Below are positions 38,497 to 50,800 of a DNA stretch of 64,000 nucleotides, one piece after another (the stretch's first letter is position 1; each line of letters begins with the position of its first letter). Under the pieces are notes generated by a model, which ran no database searches, had not been told where the DNA came from, and worked only from the letters and a program-made list of their open reading frames with translations. Location: assembly GCA_028532985.1 (NCBI GenBank), contig JANCIK010000003.1, positions 2,924,001 through 2,988,000 of the forward strand, read 5' to 3'. The DNA comes from Stropharia rugosoannulata (Eukaryota > Basidiomycota > Agaricomycetes > Agaricales > Strophariaceae). Both the position numbers and the translations under genes were made by a program.

Positions 38497-40835
38497 TCAT
38501 CCGCGCGCACTTCCGCGGCCTTCGTCTTCACCTAGATGTCCATCAGAGTTATCCAGCTGCCGAACAAGCGACCACTCACGAACGGAATTCTTCCTGTTCA
38601 ACGAGAAGAATCGCTTCAGCCCCGAGTTCCCGCTTTTATTGTCCTTGCTCGCTGCCATGGACCGCGTCTTCTTGTGCTTCGACTCCATCGCATCGATTAT
38701 TACAATCGCTTTTGCAGCGGGACTTGGGCCCTGGTCGAGCGTCAGCGGAGACGGCCTAGAGCGCGTGCTGCCGTTACCGCTTGACTTGGTCGATGGCGTA
38801 GACACGCGCATTGCGCTGGTTCCACTTTCAGCTAGTTGCGGCGTGCTCGCGGTCTCGGCTGGTGTTTGCTTTGAAGACCCCTCCACGTTCACCATGACCC
38901 AGCCTTGGCCATTCGCATTAGCCCCCGCGGGTGTCTGACGCTGCGAATTCTGTCTCTGGGGCAGGGGAGGTGTAGGCGTCGTCGCCGTTATGATTCCGAC
39001 CAAGGCCGCCTCGCTCTTGTGAAGCTCCATTCCAGGCCGCACAATTGCGGGCGCCTCTACACGGGAGTTCATTTCGTGGATGGGCGTTGTCACCTTCTTG
39101 TCCTCCGCAGGGGTCAACAAGAAATTCTGCGACTTTTCTGAGACAGGCGTAGGCCGCCAGCCGCCTGGAAACTGGGGTGTACTGGACGCTCGGTTGCGTT
39201 TAGACACAGGCCGTTCGTCGTGAAGTTGAAACTCTTCTTTCAAGGGTCCGCTCCACTTTATGGGTATCTCTCGGCTTAAGTCGCTATTATTTGACATGCC
39301 CGAATCGCGGAATGTGTCCAGTCCAAGCAAAGGCGGTAATTTTGGAATCCATTCGCCCTCTTCCTTTGACGGTGTAGAGTGATGCGACGGGTTGGTCGGC
39401 GTCTTTTTCTCAGGTGTGGGCGGTGCGGAGGTGTTGAGGAAAGGCGAGGTATTCGTCCGATTGAGGGCAGGTCGCACTGGCGCACGGTTGTTGCCCATGC
39501 TGGTCATTCTTGCACGAGGCGATGGCATGGGAGGTCCGCGCTCATTGTTCTCGAATGGAGTATTTGAATAGAAAAGGTTCGGGCTCGCACCAACGCCCGT
39601 CATATTTTCCACGCCTGTTGATATTGTACTTGGTAGATTGACGCGGAGAATGGGGCCCACAACATCGTCTGGTCCATCCGGATCCTGAACCACGGACACA
39701 GGGACCTGTGCACGCGGCGCTGGCTTTCGCAGTAGATGAGGCTGGTGCGGGATGCGCCGCTGGTTCTCGGTCACCGCTCGTGCATGTTGCACTGGGGGCG
39801 GTGAGTGTGGGATTGTCGCGGCGGGTTCTGTGGCTAGGCGTCTATGTATAAGTGGAGCGCCTGATTCCAACGACGTATCTCCAAATGACTCGGCGGTTGG
39901 AGGTGACGATCTAATGGAGCCCTGTGGCACTTCTAAAAATGTGCTGTCCGCCGCGTCCTCGGAAGCTGGTCCAGTAAATACCCAAAGGTCCTTCACCCTG
40001 GATCGATTCGTGAGGCTGAGGGAAGTGAGGAGGGTCAACGAGTGTGTATCGAGTGAAGTCAAAAGGGCAAGTATGTGGCGCAGGGAATCAGTCGCAAATG
40101 TATCTTGTTGAAACCCTGGACGTTCGTTAGAGATGAACTTTCGATGTGCTAGTGCATATACTGACATTTATAACCTTTTAGTTTAAACTCGTATGAATTA
40201 TCGCCAACATTCCTTTCCGACACCACTCCTCTGGGCCATGAGCCACGCACAGCCCGCAAGATGGCAGGCGTAAGGTGAAGCGGCGGAGATACGACCCTCA
40301 TGACGGTCACAGAGGAGAACGACAGTGCGAAGGGCACCCGTTTGGCTTTAGGTCTTTCTCCCAAGGCTGTGGTGCTAGTCGAGGAGCGCTCCTGCGCCGG
40401 GAGCGCGGGGTGCGGTACGGGTGTTGGTGTCCGCGTCTGGCATATCACAGGCCTCGCAAACGTCAGCACGAGGCGATCGTCCTGTTCCCTGCCGTAGTCA
40501 ATGGTGGAGAGATACGTGAAGCCGCACTGATAGATGATTGCAATGATATCGACCAGGAGCTTCTCCGAGGGCACCGACTTGGGGTTCGCCCATGGCTTGC
40601 CGTCTAGAGCGAATTCGCAGAGGTTGTGCTCGGTGTCCTCGCGGAAGGACAGGATGCGGTGGGTCTCGAAGAGACGGGTAAGAGCAGCAAGGACGCCCGG
40701 CGTGAACGAGTAGAGGCGCACGCAGTTGACGCCCGAGAGGGCCAGCAGCGCGAAGGTGCTCTGATGAGCGTTGCTGTCCCTGAGGAACTCTTTCCTGGGC
40801 GTGAAGGTAGCCTCTCCGGGAGGAGTCGTCGACAT
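38497..40835 (-). CDS. uncharacterised Ser/Pro-rich protein
   Basis: Not recognised. The start MSTTPPGEATFTPRKEFLRD (40835) opens an ordered region of about 230 residues with ALLALSGVNCVRLYSFTPGVLAALTRLF, DGKPWANPKSVPSEKLLVDIIAIIYQCGF and YLSTIDYGREQDDRLVLTF. A 58-base intron (GTTATA...GTCCAG) joins FKLKG to FQQDTFATDSLRHILALLTSLDTHSLTLLTSLSL, so the ordered part ends near residue 280. The remaining ~490 residues are Ser/Pro/Thr-rich and disordered, with several short SP/TP sites that could be kinase targets. A second intron near the end uses GTGAGT...CATCTAG. The last residues are GSARG if TGA at 38497 is used; another reading frame gives an acidic end, so the C-terminus is unsure. Confidence 0.75.
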
Positions 40836-41117
40836 AGTAGTTGGTGCAAAAGATGCGTGCTTAATTATAACCCGCAGTGCTCTTTTCTCGATCTATGGAG
40901 TGACGTCAAGCGAGAGACACGTGCATCATGCATGAACACCACGTGGCCTCCGGGAGGCGGCCCGCCCCGTAGTTGGGCGCGCGCCGTGATCGGGCCGCGC
41001 GGTCTTGGCTTCTCTTCGAACCCCCTGCTGTCCGACGGTTTTTCCAGCGCATATATACCAGCGCCATGCATTTCGACTTCCTCCTTCCTTCCCCGTACCC
41101 TGCCAGTAACTATAATA
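40836..41117. promoter_or_regulatory. divergent promoter with CRE-like and two E-box sites
   Basis: A shared promoter between two divergent starts. TGACGTCA (CRE-like) is at 40901-40908, and CACGTG at 40918-40923 and again at 40940-40945, 22 bases apart. A TATATA box (41052-41057) stands 61 bases before the ATG of the right-hand gene. Confidence 0.55.
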
Positions 41118-43126
41118 ATGCCTGAACTGCAGAAGCTGAACGTTCTTATGTGTACTGGACTCTTTTTCTGCACCCTCCTGACCAACTCCTGACTGACTTT
41201 CTTTCTTGTCGCCGCTAGGTGGTACTGGCGAGTACACTACAGGGTGGACAGGCTCTGGTGCATCTACGTCCGATAAGAAGGTCTGCCACCTCACCGTTCT
41301 TGTTATCTCTCTTCAAAACAGAGCGAGCTTATTTACTCTATTCATAGATCGGGGTACGTTAATATTAAACGGTATAGCACCTACTTTAATCATGTGTTTG
41401 CATGGATAGGTGGTCGCCCTTACGCTTTTCGATCTGCGAAGGTTGGGGAAGGTTAACCACATGACGTGCACATTGAACGGCCGCTGATTTATTGCACAGG
41501 TGAACGAGCTTTCTATGGTTGGTGTGAATGGCAAGAAGTTCCCAGAAATCAGACGCCACCTCGAGAAAAATATTGCGGGTGTTTACAAGGACATGGACGT
41601 GTCGTAAGAAAGGTTTGCCATAAGCGCCCGGATGCCGTAACCAAAACTATTGCAGCTTTGAAGAATTCCCCAAGGACAATCTCATAGACGCAGAAGCATG
41701 TATGTACCCTTCCACTCTAGTTACCTGCACCATGCATAGCTTAATACGAGACCAGACAAGACCGCGATCGACCAACTGAGTCCAGGACAGGCCGTCATCA
41801 TCTTCACCCCAGATAGTAAGCAATATACTCTGCGTTCCAGTTCGCCGCTGACTTTGGTTACATATAGGCACCCACTTCCCAATCGCACTTTACGCGATTG
41901 AGCGCGGAATCCACGTCCTACTCACGAAGCCCGCCACACAGCTGCTCGCGCATCACAACACCCTAATTGAAGCCGCAAAGAAGCACAACGTTGTCTGCTG
42001 GGTCGAGCACCACAAGCGGTAAGTCTGCGGCCTAATTCAGCGAATTTTCTGATCTGAACACGGCCGTTCCGCCAGATATGATCCAGTGTATAGCGACGCC
42101 CGCGCGAAGGCGGCGACCCTGGGCGAGTTCAACTTCTTCAACGCGTGGATGAGTCAGCCCAAGAGCCAGCTCGAGACCTTCCGCGCTTGGGCCGGCAAGG
42201 ACTCGGACATCAGGTAAGTCCATAGCGTAACGCAAAGCAAAGAAAACGCGGAGCGTCTTCTGTTCGGGCGTTCCGTAAAAGCAGGCTAACGCTTCCCAGC
42301 TATTACCTTTCTTCGCACCACATCGACATCTGCTGTTGGATCCTCGACGGCATCGCCGTGCCGACGCGCGTAGTCGCGAGCGCTGCGGCGGGTATTGCGA
42401 CCAGTGCGCCGTACAACTGCGTCCCGCAGACCGAGGACACGGTCACGCTCCTCGTCGACTGGCAGTCCGTCAAGAGCGCAGCGCATCGAGGCACGGCAGT
42501 GTACACCGCAAGCTGGACGGCCCCCCTGAAGTCGGGAGTGCACTCCGCACAGCACTGGTACTATATGGCAGAGAAGGTGCGTAATGACTCTTCCGCGTCC
42601 TGCGCGTTCGCTTCCAGCACGCGAACGCCCTGGAAGCTGTGGGAGTGTCCGTACTTATGCGTAAGTGCATACAGGGCGAAATCAATGTCGACCAAGGCCA
42701 CCGAGGGTATGATCTCACCTATGACGAGACGGGCAAGTCCTGGGTGAACCCATTCTAGTGCGTCTCCCGCTGCCGCGCCCACCCGCGCGGTATTTATCAC
42801 ATTCCTGATCCTGTTCAAATCGACTTACGGGTTTTTTTTATGTACTGTATTGAATTGCTTTCGGCAGTATGAAGTACTCGCCTGCTGAGAGCGGCCACTT
42901 TGACGGGCAGCGCGGTTACGGGTACATTTCCATCGAGAAGTTTGTCGATGCCGTACGAAGCGTCAACGCGGGTCTCACGCAGCCTTCGGAGTATGACAAG
43001 CATGCACTCCCCACCATCGCGAACACGGTCCTGACCACTGCGATCCTCAACGCCGGCCGCATCAGTCTGGACGAGAAACGGCCGGTCGGGATTAAGAAGG
43101 AGGGGGATCTCTGGATCCTGGAGTAA
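41118..43126 (+). CDS. Gfo/Idh/MocA-family oxidoreductase
   Basis: A two-domain NAD(P)-dependent sugar dehydrogenase of the Gfo/Idh/MocA class. The substrate is not shown. It resembles the fungal branch that includes GAR2-like D-galacturonate reductases, but this is only a family impression. Start [11 protein letters not shown] (41118), with [12 protein letters not shown] forming the Rossmann loop after a 63-base intron. [33 protein letters not shown], and [33 protein letters not shown] follow; the Lys of TKPAT is the family's catalytic Lys. [36 protein letters not shown] and [18 protein letters not shown] lie in the second domain, which ends with [20 protein letters not shown]. At least nine exons. 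The protein ends [10 protein letters not shown] (TAA 43124-43126). Confidence 0.82.
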
Positions 43127-44552
43127 GCGGGGCCAAAGAACTTGTGGTGGTGGAGATTTCAGACAAAGACAAAGAGCGCACTCGCGGTTGCTACGTTTCC
43201 TGTACTACTTCATCGCGGCTGTACAGCGACCGCGGCGCGCCGGCCAAGTTTGTGGACTTATTGGAATATATATCGCAATGTACACATAATCATTCCTGCT
43301 GGACCTGGGATAAACTTGGCAAAGTTACATAGCTGAGGCACAGCACTACATGTACGCTATTCAGGGAGTGCTTTTCATTTCCATCACGTCCAATTTGCCA
43401 ATTGTGGGACCGTGACCGGCCTTTGCAGATTGCCTGTCGCACGTACATGGCAAGTGCACTAGAAACAGAAGAGAATCCAGCGGGCTATCAGATGCCACTA
43501 ATTGGAAGATAAGTAAAGCGCGCACACGCGTTTTGATCTCATCAGAACGCCATTGTCACATTTTACACACAGAATGCTAGAAACCTGTAATTGCAGGGTG
43601 CAGCCTTGTACACGCAAGAATGCTTGATGTCATCAGGGGGTCATTTTATACATGGTGCTTGCGTGGAGACAGGTAAACTGCATTCAGGTTCAGAAGAACT
43701 TATCTAGGTGATACAACTGGACCCGTAAGTACCCGAAACAATGCGAGCGACACAGAATGATAAAATTTAAAATGACGCGTGCCAGGGGTGTATGCGACTA
43801 CTAGTGGAACGAGGGATCGACGGACTTTATGATGATACCAAAAAAATATACGGGTCTGGTGGGGAGAAACCAGCACCGGTGGCACTCAAGGAGGTAGTAA
43901 AACACGGGGAAAGTATACGATAAAGTGAGGAATAAAATATACTTTATAACGAAGGCAGCACTGCGACTGTACGTCGCAGGCAGGAGTGTCTGTCTTTAAC
44001 GGGGAGGTACGAGAGGGTTGACGGATAGTATGATTGAATGACGTTGTGAGGTGAAGTAGGTGGTGGGATGCTAGGACAAGGAAATGAACGTAGTCGTTGA
44101 ACAGGGGAGGTGTGATCGACGAGAAGAAAAGATAAAAAAAGGTGTAGGGGTGGCATCTTAGGGGTGAGCCTGAGAAGGGAGAATAGAGGTACAGAGAGGG
44201 TATTGTAATAAGGCAGATAAACTAAAACTGTCTTTTTCTTCACCGGTAACGATCGCGATAATTCGGGATAATCCAACGATGGAGATAACCGACTCTCCGC
44301 CCTGTATGCGCCCACTCAACTCTAAATAGTAGGTGTTGCCAAGTAGGTAAAATAAATGATGACGGAACGATGAGAACGAGACAATTGCAAGGGAAAGTGA
44401 TTGATGTATGCATGGTGATGGGATTGCAGAAACAAGTATTGCAGGGTGACGGTGCGACATGTATGGTATTACATTTTGCGGATTGCTTGCGTTTTGGACA
44501 AAGACAAGGAAAAAGTGATACTGAAACAAGAGGGGGGGCATATGTGGGTCCA
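43127..44552. other. convergent intergenic region
   Basis: 1.4 kb between two convergent genes. The right part (43944-44552) is likely the 3' untranslated region of the cyclin gene and, read on that strand, pyrimidine-rich. No further gene is supported. Confidence 0.4.
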
Positions 44553-46013
44553 TTATGACATAAATGTGGACCGCGGCGACGAGATGTTGCTCAGACTATG
44601 GAGAGCGGGGCGACCGAAGGCGACAAAGTCGTGCGGAAGAAATTGTTCCGGAGGATTGTCAATACGGAGTTTATTCAAAACAGGCTCGAATGTCGAGGAC
44701 ACATTTTCTTTATCATCAGACGAGTGTGTACCTGATAATGAGTCGCTGCTAAAGGCGGGTGTAACCGGAGTGAGAGGCATATCGTCCGAGACGTCAGAGG
44801 CCGTGGTGGTCGAGCTGGCGGGAGTGCTCAGAACAGAGGAAACGGAAGAACGCTTGGGGGTGACGGGCAGGTCCATCTCAGCAGTAGGAAAGCGATTGCC
44901 CTCGAGGTAGTACTGCACGACAAAGGTAGCAGCCTTGGAGTAGAAAGCATACGAGTACTTTTTGACCAAGGTCTCCGAGAGGTCGTTGACGTGCATAGCC
45001 AGCCGATTGTCCAAAAGATCAATAACCTCCAAGCATTCTTCGGTTTCTTCCCAGCGACGACGAGGGCGGCCACAGAGATACCTGGCCAAGGTCAAGGCTG
45101 CCAGCGAGATAGTCGAAGGCGGGAATTTGACAAACTCCCTGTAGAAGAGGGTGATTTCCATGAGGAACCGGGCAACGTGCTGAACTTTGGGTTCTTCAAC
45201 CGTGGGGCCACAGCACATGAGCCTGAGCCACGCCTCGGCGGTGGGGTGGCCAAGGGCCCACTGGATGGTGGAGAGGACATGGCCCTCCATTTGAATGAAG
45301 GCCGACTCCTCATAGGTGTCACGGCAGATCTGGACGAGGTCCTGGACAGTAGGCACGCGCTCCTTCGCATCTTCGAACTTGGCCGCGATCCACAGGGCCG
45401 CGCATCCGACAAGCTGGTAGTGCTTGATGTACACGACACGGCGGGAGACGTATCTATCCACGATGTTGAGTGTCAGATAAAGCGTCTCGGGGCGGAGGCG
45501 GAAGGTAAAGTGGATCTCGACGAGAAAGTCAACGAGACACGGACGCATGTGCCACCTAATTTCAGGCTGCTGATCCATGGACTGGGTGGACGACATGGTG
45601 CATCGCTGACAATCGAGCATCAATGAATACCTTGTCACGCTCTTGGACAGATTAAATTGACATACCTCCATATCAAGCATGTAGTAGCGAATTTCGTCGT
45701 GATACTCTTCCTCGAGGATGATGCCTTCGCGGCGGAGGGCTTGAATCTGAGCCTCGCGCTGGCGCTGCTGGGAGATGCCTAGCTTGGTGGCACGAGGCGT
45801 TCTGCGCGCCAAGCCATTGGCGGGGAGGAGAGGGGATTTGTGCGATTTTGTGATGCCGTGAGGGGACGGCCGTTTCTTGGGGTAGATTACGGAGTTGCGA
45901 TGCGGCTTGTTGGAAGTGACGTCTTTCATGGCGAGACGAATCGTACCAGACAGGTGTTCGATAGATTTGAAGCTGTTGAAGGTAAGAGGGGAGTAAAAGG
46001 CACGGTCAGCCAT
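44553..46013 (-). CDS. G1-type cyclin (CLN-like)
   Basis: A cyclin that should bind a Cdk and drive the G1/S step. The start MADRAFYSPLTFNSFKSIEH (46013) is followed by a basic N-terminus, then a helix (REGIILEEEYHDEIRYYMLDME). A 64-base intron near 45600 separates this from QQPEIRWHMRPCLVDFLVEIHFTFRL. The cyclin box then shows LYLTLNIVDRYVSRRVVYIKHYQLVGCAALWIAAKFED, followed by VQDLVQICRDTYEESAFIQMEGHVLSTIQW. A second fold follows around residues 260-330. No destruction box is seen in the N-terminus; the tail is rich in Ser/Thr/Pro and acidic residues, fitting a PEST region of unstable G1 cyclins. B-type cyclin remains an alternative, because the box begins MRPCLVDF. Confidence 0.78.
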   Translation of the reverse strand: MADRAFYSPLTFNSFKSIEHLSGTIRLAMKDVTSNKPHRNSVIYPKKRPSPHGITKSHKSPLLPANGLARRTPRATKLGISQQRQREAQIQALRREGIILEEEYHDEIRYYMLDMEVCQFNLSKSVTRYSLMLDCQRCTMSSTQSMDQQPEIRWHMRPCLVDFLVEIHFTFRLRPETLYLTLNIVDRYVSRRVVYIKHYQLVGCAALWIAAKFEDAKERVPTVQDLVQICRDTYEESAFIQMEGHVLSTIQWALGHPTAEAWLRLMCCGPTVEEPKVQHVARFLMEITLFYREFVKFPPSTISLAALTLARYLCGRPRRRWEETEECLEVIDLLDNRLAMHVNDLSETLVKKYSYAFYSKAATFVVQYYLEGNRFPTAEMDLPVTPKRSSVSSVLSTPASSTTTASDVSDDMPLTPVTPAFSSDSLSGTHSSDDKENVSSTFEPVLNKLRIDNPPEQFLPHDFVAFGRPALHSLSNISSPRSTFMS

Positions 46014-47811
46014 GATGCCACTCGGCGAGGAGGCAAAAAGAGGGGAGAAGGCAGGGGGCGGGCGGGCGAAGGGGTGAACGAGGCAAGGGTATCAAAGGAA
46101 GGTGGGTGAAAACGCGGCCACGCGAAGAACATCCGAAGACCCGATCGTCACAAATTGGGCGATGGCAAAAAAAAAAAAATACGAAAACGAAAATAACCGG
46201 ACAACAGGGCACACTAGGTGCGTCAAAAAGAGCAACTCACTGGCTAGGCAGAAATAGTGATCATGCACTGGGGACGACACTGGCAATATAATGCGTGTCG
46301 GCGACAGGTGGGGCAGCGAGGGCGCCACTAGGTCTGCAGTGATGGGTCGTGGTCAGCGTGGAGGTCGTGAACGGGCAGCCAGGGTCTGGGGCCAGGGGCG
46401 TCGAGGAGGGGGGCGGCTCGACGACTGGGGGGAAGAAAAGGACAAGGGAGAGTGGGAGAGAATATCGATGGATCACGGTCGCCGGGGGGGCGTGACACAA
46501 CAGTCACACAGCACATGATCGTACAGAGGCCGAGCGCGCAAACATCAGCAACGCTCAGCAACCGGCGCCGCTGCGGCTAGCCCTGACCCCCCGGGGATAT
46601 CACAGCGCGCGCGGTCCGGCACTCTCTCACCCCACGTTCGACGACGAGCAGGCATGACGTACAGGACTCTACTCACCTGGGGGTTGGGACGAGACACGGG
46701 GGAGGGGACCGAGGGACAGGGAGACGAGGGACGGGCTTATAGGGCGCGGGGTGAGCGCCGATAATAAAAGGGTCGCCATGCGTACGCACCAGAGACAAGA
46801 GGGATGTCTACGTCTTGCACGAACTATTAGAAAAGAGCGGTAGTAGGGATAGTGAGACAAAAACAAAGGAATGACTGGGGGTGAGTTGCACGGGCACGTT
46901 GTCTATAGTCTTAGGTGGTCGCCACGGAGGACAATAGGACAGTCTGCGCGTCGGGGGATGCGCGACGGGTTGGGTGAGTCGGAAGCCAGTCCACTGGCGG
47001 ACTGACGGTAGACGGCGGTATAAGAGGGGGACGATGGAAGTAGCGGACAACAGCCACTTTTCAAGGACAAGGCCCATTCAACGAGCCGCTTATCCTCCTC
47101 GCTATTTCGATTTTGTTCCCATCCCTGCCCGACACGTTCCCTGCCTGCAGGCAGCAGATGTCATCCCCCGCTGACAAAGCCCCCGCTGCATCTCCTCCGT
47201 GCATCCCCCCGATTCCATATTTTATGCTCTCCCATTCATCTCCACAACATCGTCCATCGCCCCAGTCCTCATTTTTTTCTCTCTTTTCTGCCCCAGCCGC
47301 CAGCTCGCCATCAGCGTCTGACATGGGATTTGATCTCAGTCTGCCCTTCAAACTTGCGTTAGCGTGCTTCTCGCATTCAGTCTGCATAAATAACCTCGCG
47401 CTGGGAGCACAGGCACATTCCATTCATCCTCCGCCCATCCTCTCTTGCGGGGCCCGCAAAACACGCGCTGATGCTTCATCTTCAACGGTAAGCGCTTGCC
47501 ACCTTGTCTGCCAGCCTGACAGCGGCGCCATTCATTTTCGCGCCCTTGTCCTCTCACATATCCGGGCTCACGCCTCCCATGCCGCGCTTATCGCCAGAGC
47601 GGAAATAAGCCTGTCTTTATTTACCACTCTCTACTAGTAATATACTTCAGTATAAGGCGTCATCAGTGCGGAAATAAGCAACACCATAATTAATGAACAA
47701 AATGAAAATGAAAAAAAAAAAAATGAATCAGTTATCGTCCGAAATGATAAAAATGGGTTATACGTGAACAAAAGCGCGTGTCGCTGGCCGCCTCCAAAAG
47801 AATCCCTCGCC
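46014..47811. other. long intergenic region
   Basis: 1.8 kb between the cyclin start and the 4E-T-like gene stop (both minus). The cyclin promoter and a possibly long leader should lie here. It shows an A12 run near 46168, CT/GA-rich tracts and a short repeated GCGGAAATAAGC (about 47598 and 47670). No coding exon could be supported. Confidence 0.4.
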
Positions 47812-50800
47812 TCAATCGCTCCTGTGCGGCCCACCCATGAGCAACGCCATCAGATCGTGCGTCTGCTGATTGTTAGAAATTCCTTGCCCTTGGTGCGCCA
47901 GGTGTGGCGGCATAAGGTGAGGAAGCATGTGCGGGAGCAAATGAGGCTGCTGCTGCTGTTGTTGTGTCTGTGGCTGCTGTTGCGGCCGCATCCCCAGGTG
48001 CGCAGGCGCTGGTGGTCCCTGTTGAGCAAAGCCTCCGTTGATACGATTCCCGCCAACACCAGAACCACCCAACCCCATCAGATGGTGATGGTTAGCCAGA
48101 CGTGGATCCATGTTGGGGTGGCCCAAGTTGCCCAATGGGTGCTGTTGTCCACCATTGAGCAGATGTGATCCTGGCCCTGGCCCTGGCCCACGGACCTGCG
48201 TTGCGTTAAACCCATTGTTGCCTCCATTAAAGCCGTTGAAAGGAAGCTGTTGCTGCGAGAGGGGTCCGTTCGAATGCAATGCGTTCAGTTGATTACCCGA
48301 AGGGTGTCCTTGCAGGCCCATAAATTGCGCCGGCTCGTGTGGCGGCCGACCTCCCAAATTGGCAAGGCCTGGCGGAAGCCGCTGCTGTTGCTGTGCATTT
48401 ACCAAAGAGTTCACTTGGTTCAAACCAGGCGACGGCCCACCCCTGAACGGAGGAGGCTGCTGCATTCCCTGCAATGGCAGCACGTTGTGTCGTCCGGGTT
48501 GTTGGTTGAACACAGGTCCTTGCCCGTTGTACAATTGTTGTTCGACATTACGTGCGTGCTGTTGTGGCTGGTGTTGCTGAGGTGCCAGTCCCAGTCGTTG
48601 CAGATTATACTGCAAAGACTCGTCTATTTGGTCAGGGAAATGCCCGACGTTATCCCTTCCCCGAGGAGGTGGGGGCGGTAGCGGTCGAAGCCCAGGAACC
48701 ATACCATCAGGAACGAAGCTACGATCCTCGTTTCGACTATCGTACAACGACTCCAGCCGGTTGTTAAGATGCGTCTGCTGGAGAAGATGCTGCTGAAGGT
48801 GTTGTGGTTGATGTTGTTGGGGGTGCTGCGGCTGTTGTTGTTGTTGTTGTTGTTGCTGCTGCTGCTGCTGAAGGGCATGGAGGTTGGGTCCAGGACCAGC
48901 AAATCCTCCTCCATTACCCATTAATGGGGCAGCATTGGAGACTTGGGCCAAGCTGTTGCGCTGCTAAGATGATGACAGTTCAGACAGCATATGATAAGGA
49001 TAGAGGAGTCTACATACATGAGTAGAGTTATTGAGCATGGTGAAGATGTCGTCCATTGCGCGTATATCCACAGGGTTGGGTGTCATACCTCCGCCACCAA
49101 AGTTGACCTGTTCTCCCCTTTGGCTTTGCAGAGGGGATGTCGACGGAGGAATGCCCTGGCCTGGAGGCTTGTTCATGGGTGTACCATCTCGAGATTTACC
49201 GTCGAAGAACTTGGCAAAGCGGCTGACTTTGTTGGCAGACACATTGTTGTAGTTCTGTTCCAAATGAGATCCAAACCCTTGGTCAACGCCCGGACGCTGC
49301 TGCTGCAAGTGAGCTTGGTTTGGGGGTAGTCCAAATTCTCTAGCTTCGTCAAAGGCATAAGATTGTCTCATTTGCTCGTCGAATGGAGAAAATCCGGAAG
49401 GCGGCCTACTAGGATCGACTTTCATTGGCTGGCTCTGTTCAGGCAACAGGTTTTGCGGTCCTCCTACAACTTAAGGTAAACGCGAATTAGGATCATCAGA
49501 AGGATAATAGTTTACCATTGAGAGGTTGAGTACCTGCCGGGTTACTAGCCTTGGGAGGCACACGTCCCAATGCAAGCAAACGGGAGCCAGGAGGAGGTTG
49601 GAAAGATGGGCTGTTAATGCGGTCTGTCGTTTGCTTATTGGGGTTGACTTGAGTCTCAGGTGAACTCGGGAATAGTCTACTAACATTTCGCTCTTGAGAC
49701 AATTCTCCATGTTGCTGCACTTTAACAGATGGAGCATTGAGTGAGAATGTCGAGTCGGTAATTGACTCCGTCACAGGCTTGGCACCTTGCGTCAAAGGAA
49801 GTTCAGATTTAGGGATAGGGATTGAAGGTGATGTGGATTCTATAAGACGCCGAAAAAGAAAAGAAACATCTAGAATTAGAACAGGGATAGAAAGACTAAA
49901 AGAAATACACTACCGGATGTGACATTGCTCTGTCGCTGCAGAGAAGGCCCTGGAAGGATGTCGTTGGTTGTTGATAAACGAGGGGAATTGAGGTCAACTG
50001 AATTATCAGATCGCTTAGTTTCCTGCTCTTTCTTCATCAAAAGCTTGAAGAGTTGGATTTCGTCCAAGGGCTTTTCAGTGTTGCTCGGCAGCGTTCCAGT
50101 CAGCGGTGTATCTGTCGAAACCACGGAAGCCTTCGATGGTAGCGGTATACTGGCTTCTTTTTCCTTCGATTCCTTCTCCTTCAGTCCTCGCTTCCACGCC
50201 TGTATTCCGTCCAGTTCACCGACAAGGATACCAGTAGACGACTCGCTTGGTACATAATTGTCCATCCAAGCGGGTTCCTTCTCTCGTTCCCTGTCTCTGT
50301 CTCGCCTATCGTCTCTATCCTTTGTATCGTCAACATTAGTTTTACGCTCGCGTCCGGTGGTGCGTTTGAAACGGGCATCATCGTCTTTACCAGGAGGCCA
50401 GCGTCGTTCCCCAGTAGTCTCCCATTTATGATCATCGTTAGCTTTATCACGACCACGGTCCCTTCTAGCTGCTAGTCTCTCGTCGCGCTTCCCATCGTCT
50501 TTCCAACGTCTGGGGTCATCCTCCGAGTCAAGGTCGCGGTCTCGACGAGAATCATCGCCACGGGCGTTCCTCTCCCTGGGTTCATCACGCTCTTTGCGAG
50601 ATGAAGAAGAATCCCGTTTAGTGGCCGAAGCATCTTCTACTCGTGATCGAGTCCTGTCTTCACGTTTCCCCGTGTCTGCGCCTAGACAAAGTTAGTAAAT
50701 CATTGATGGGAACAAATTTACATATTTGCAGCTTACGATCTTCGCGTGCTCCTCGAAGAGGTTCAGCACCTGAAAGAATACAAGTAAGAAAGATGGTTTA

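Noticed and set aside
44991..45626. plus-strand open frame over the cyclin gene
   Set aside because: Antisense of the cyclin box; the minus strand carries the clear cyclin signature.
47113..47637. plus-strand open frame of about 170 codons
   Set aside because: CT-rich promoter-like sequence; Ser/Pro composition follows the base composition and no family similarity is visible.
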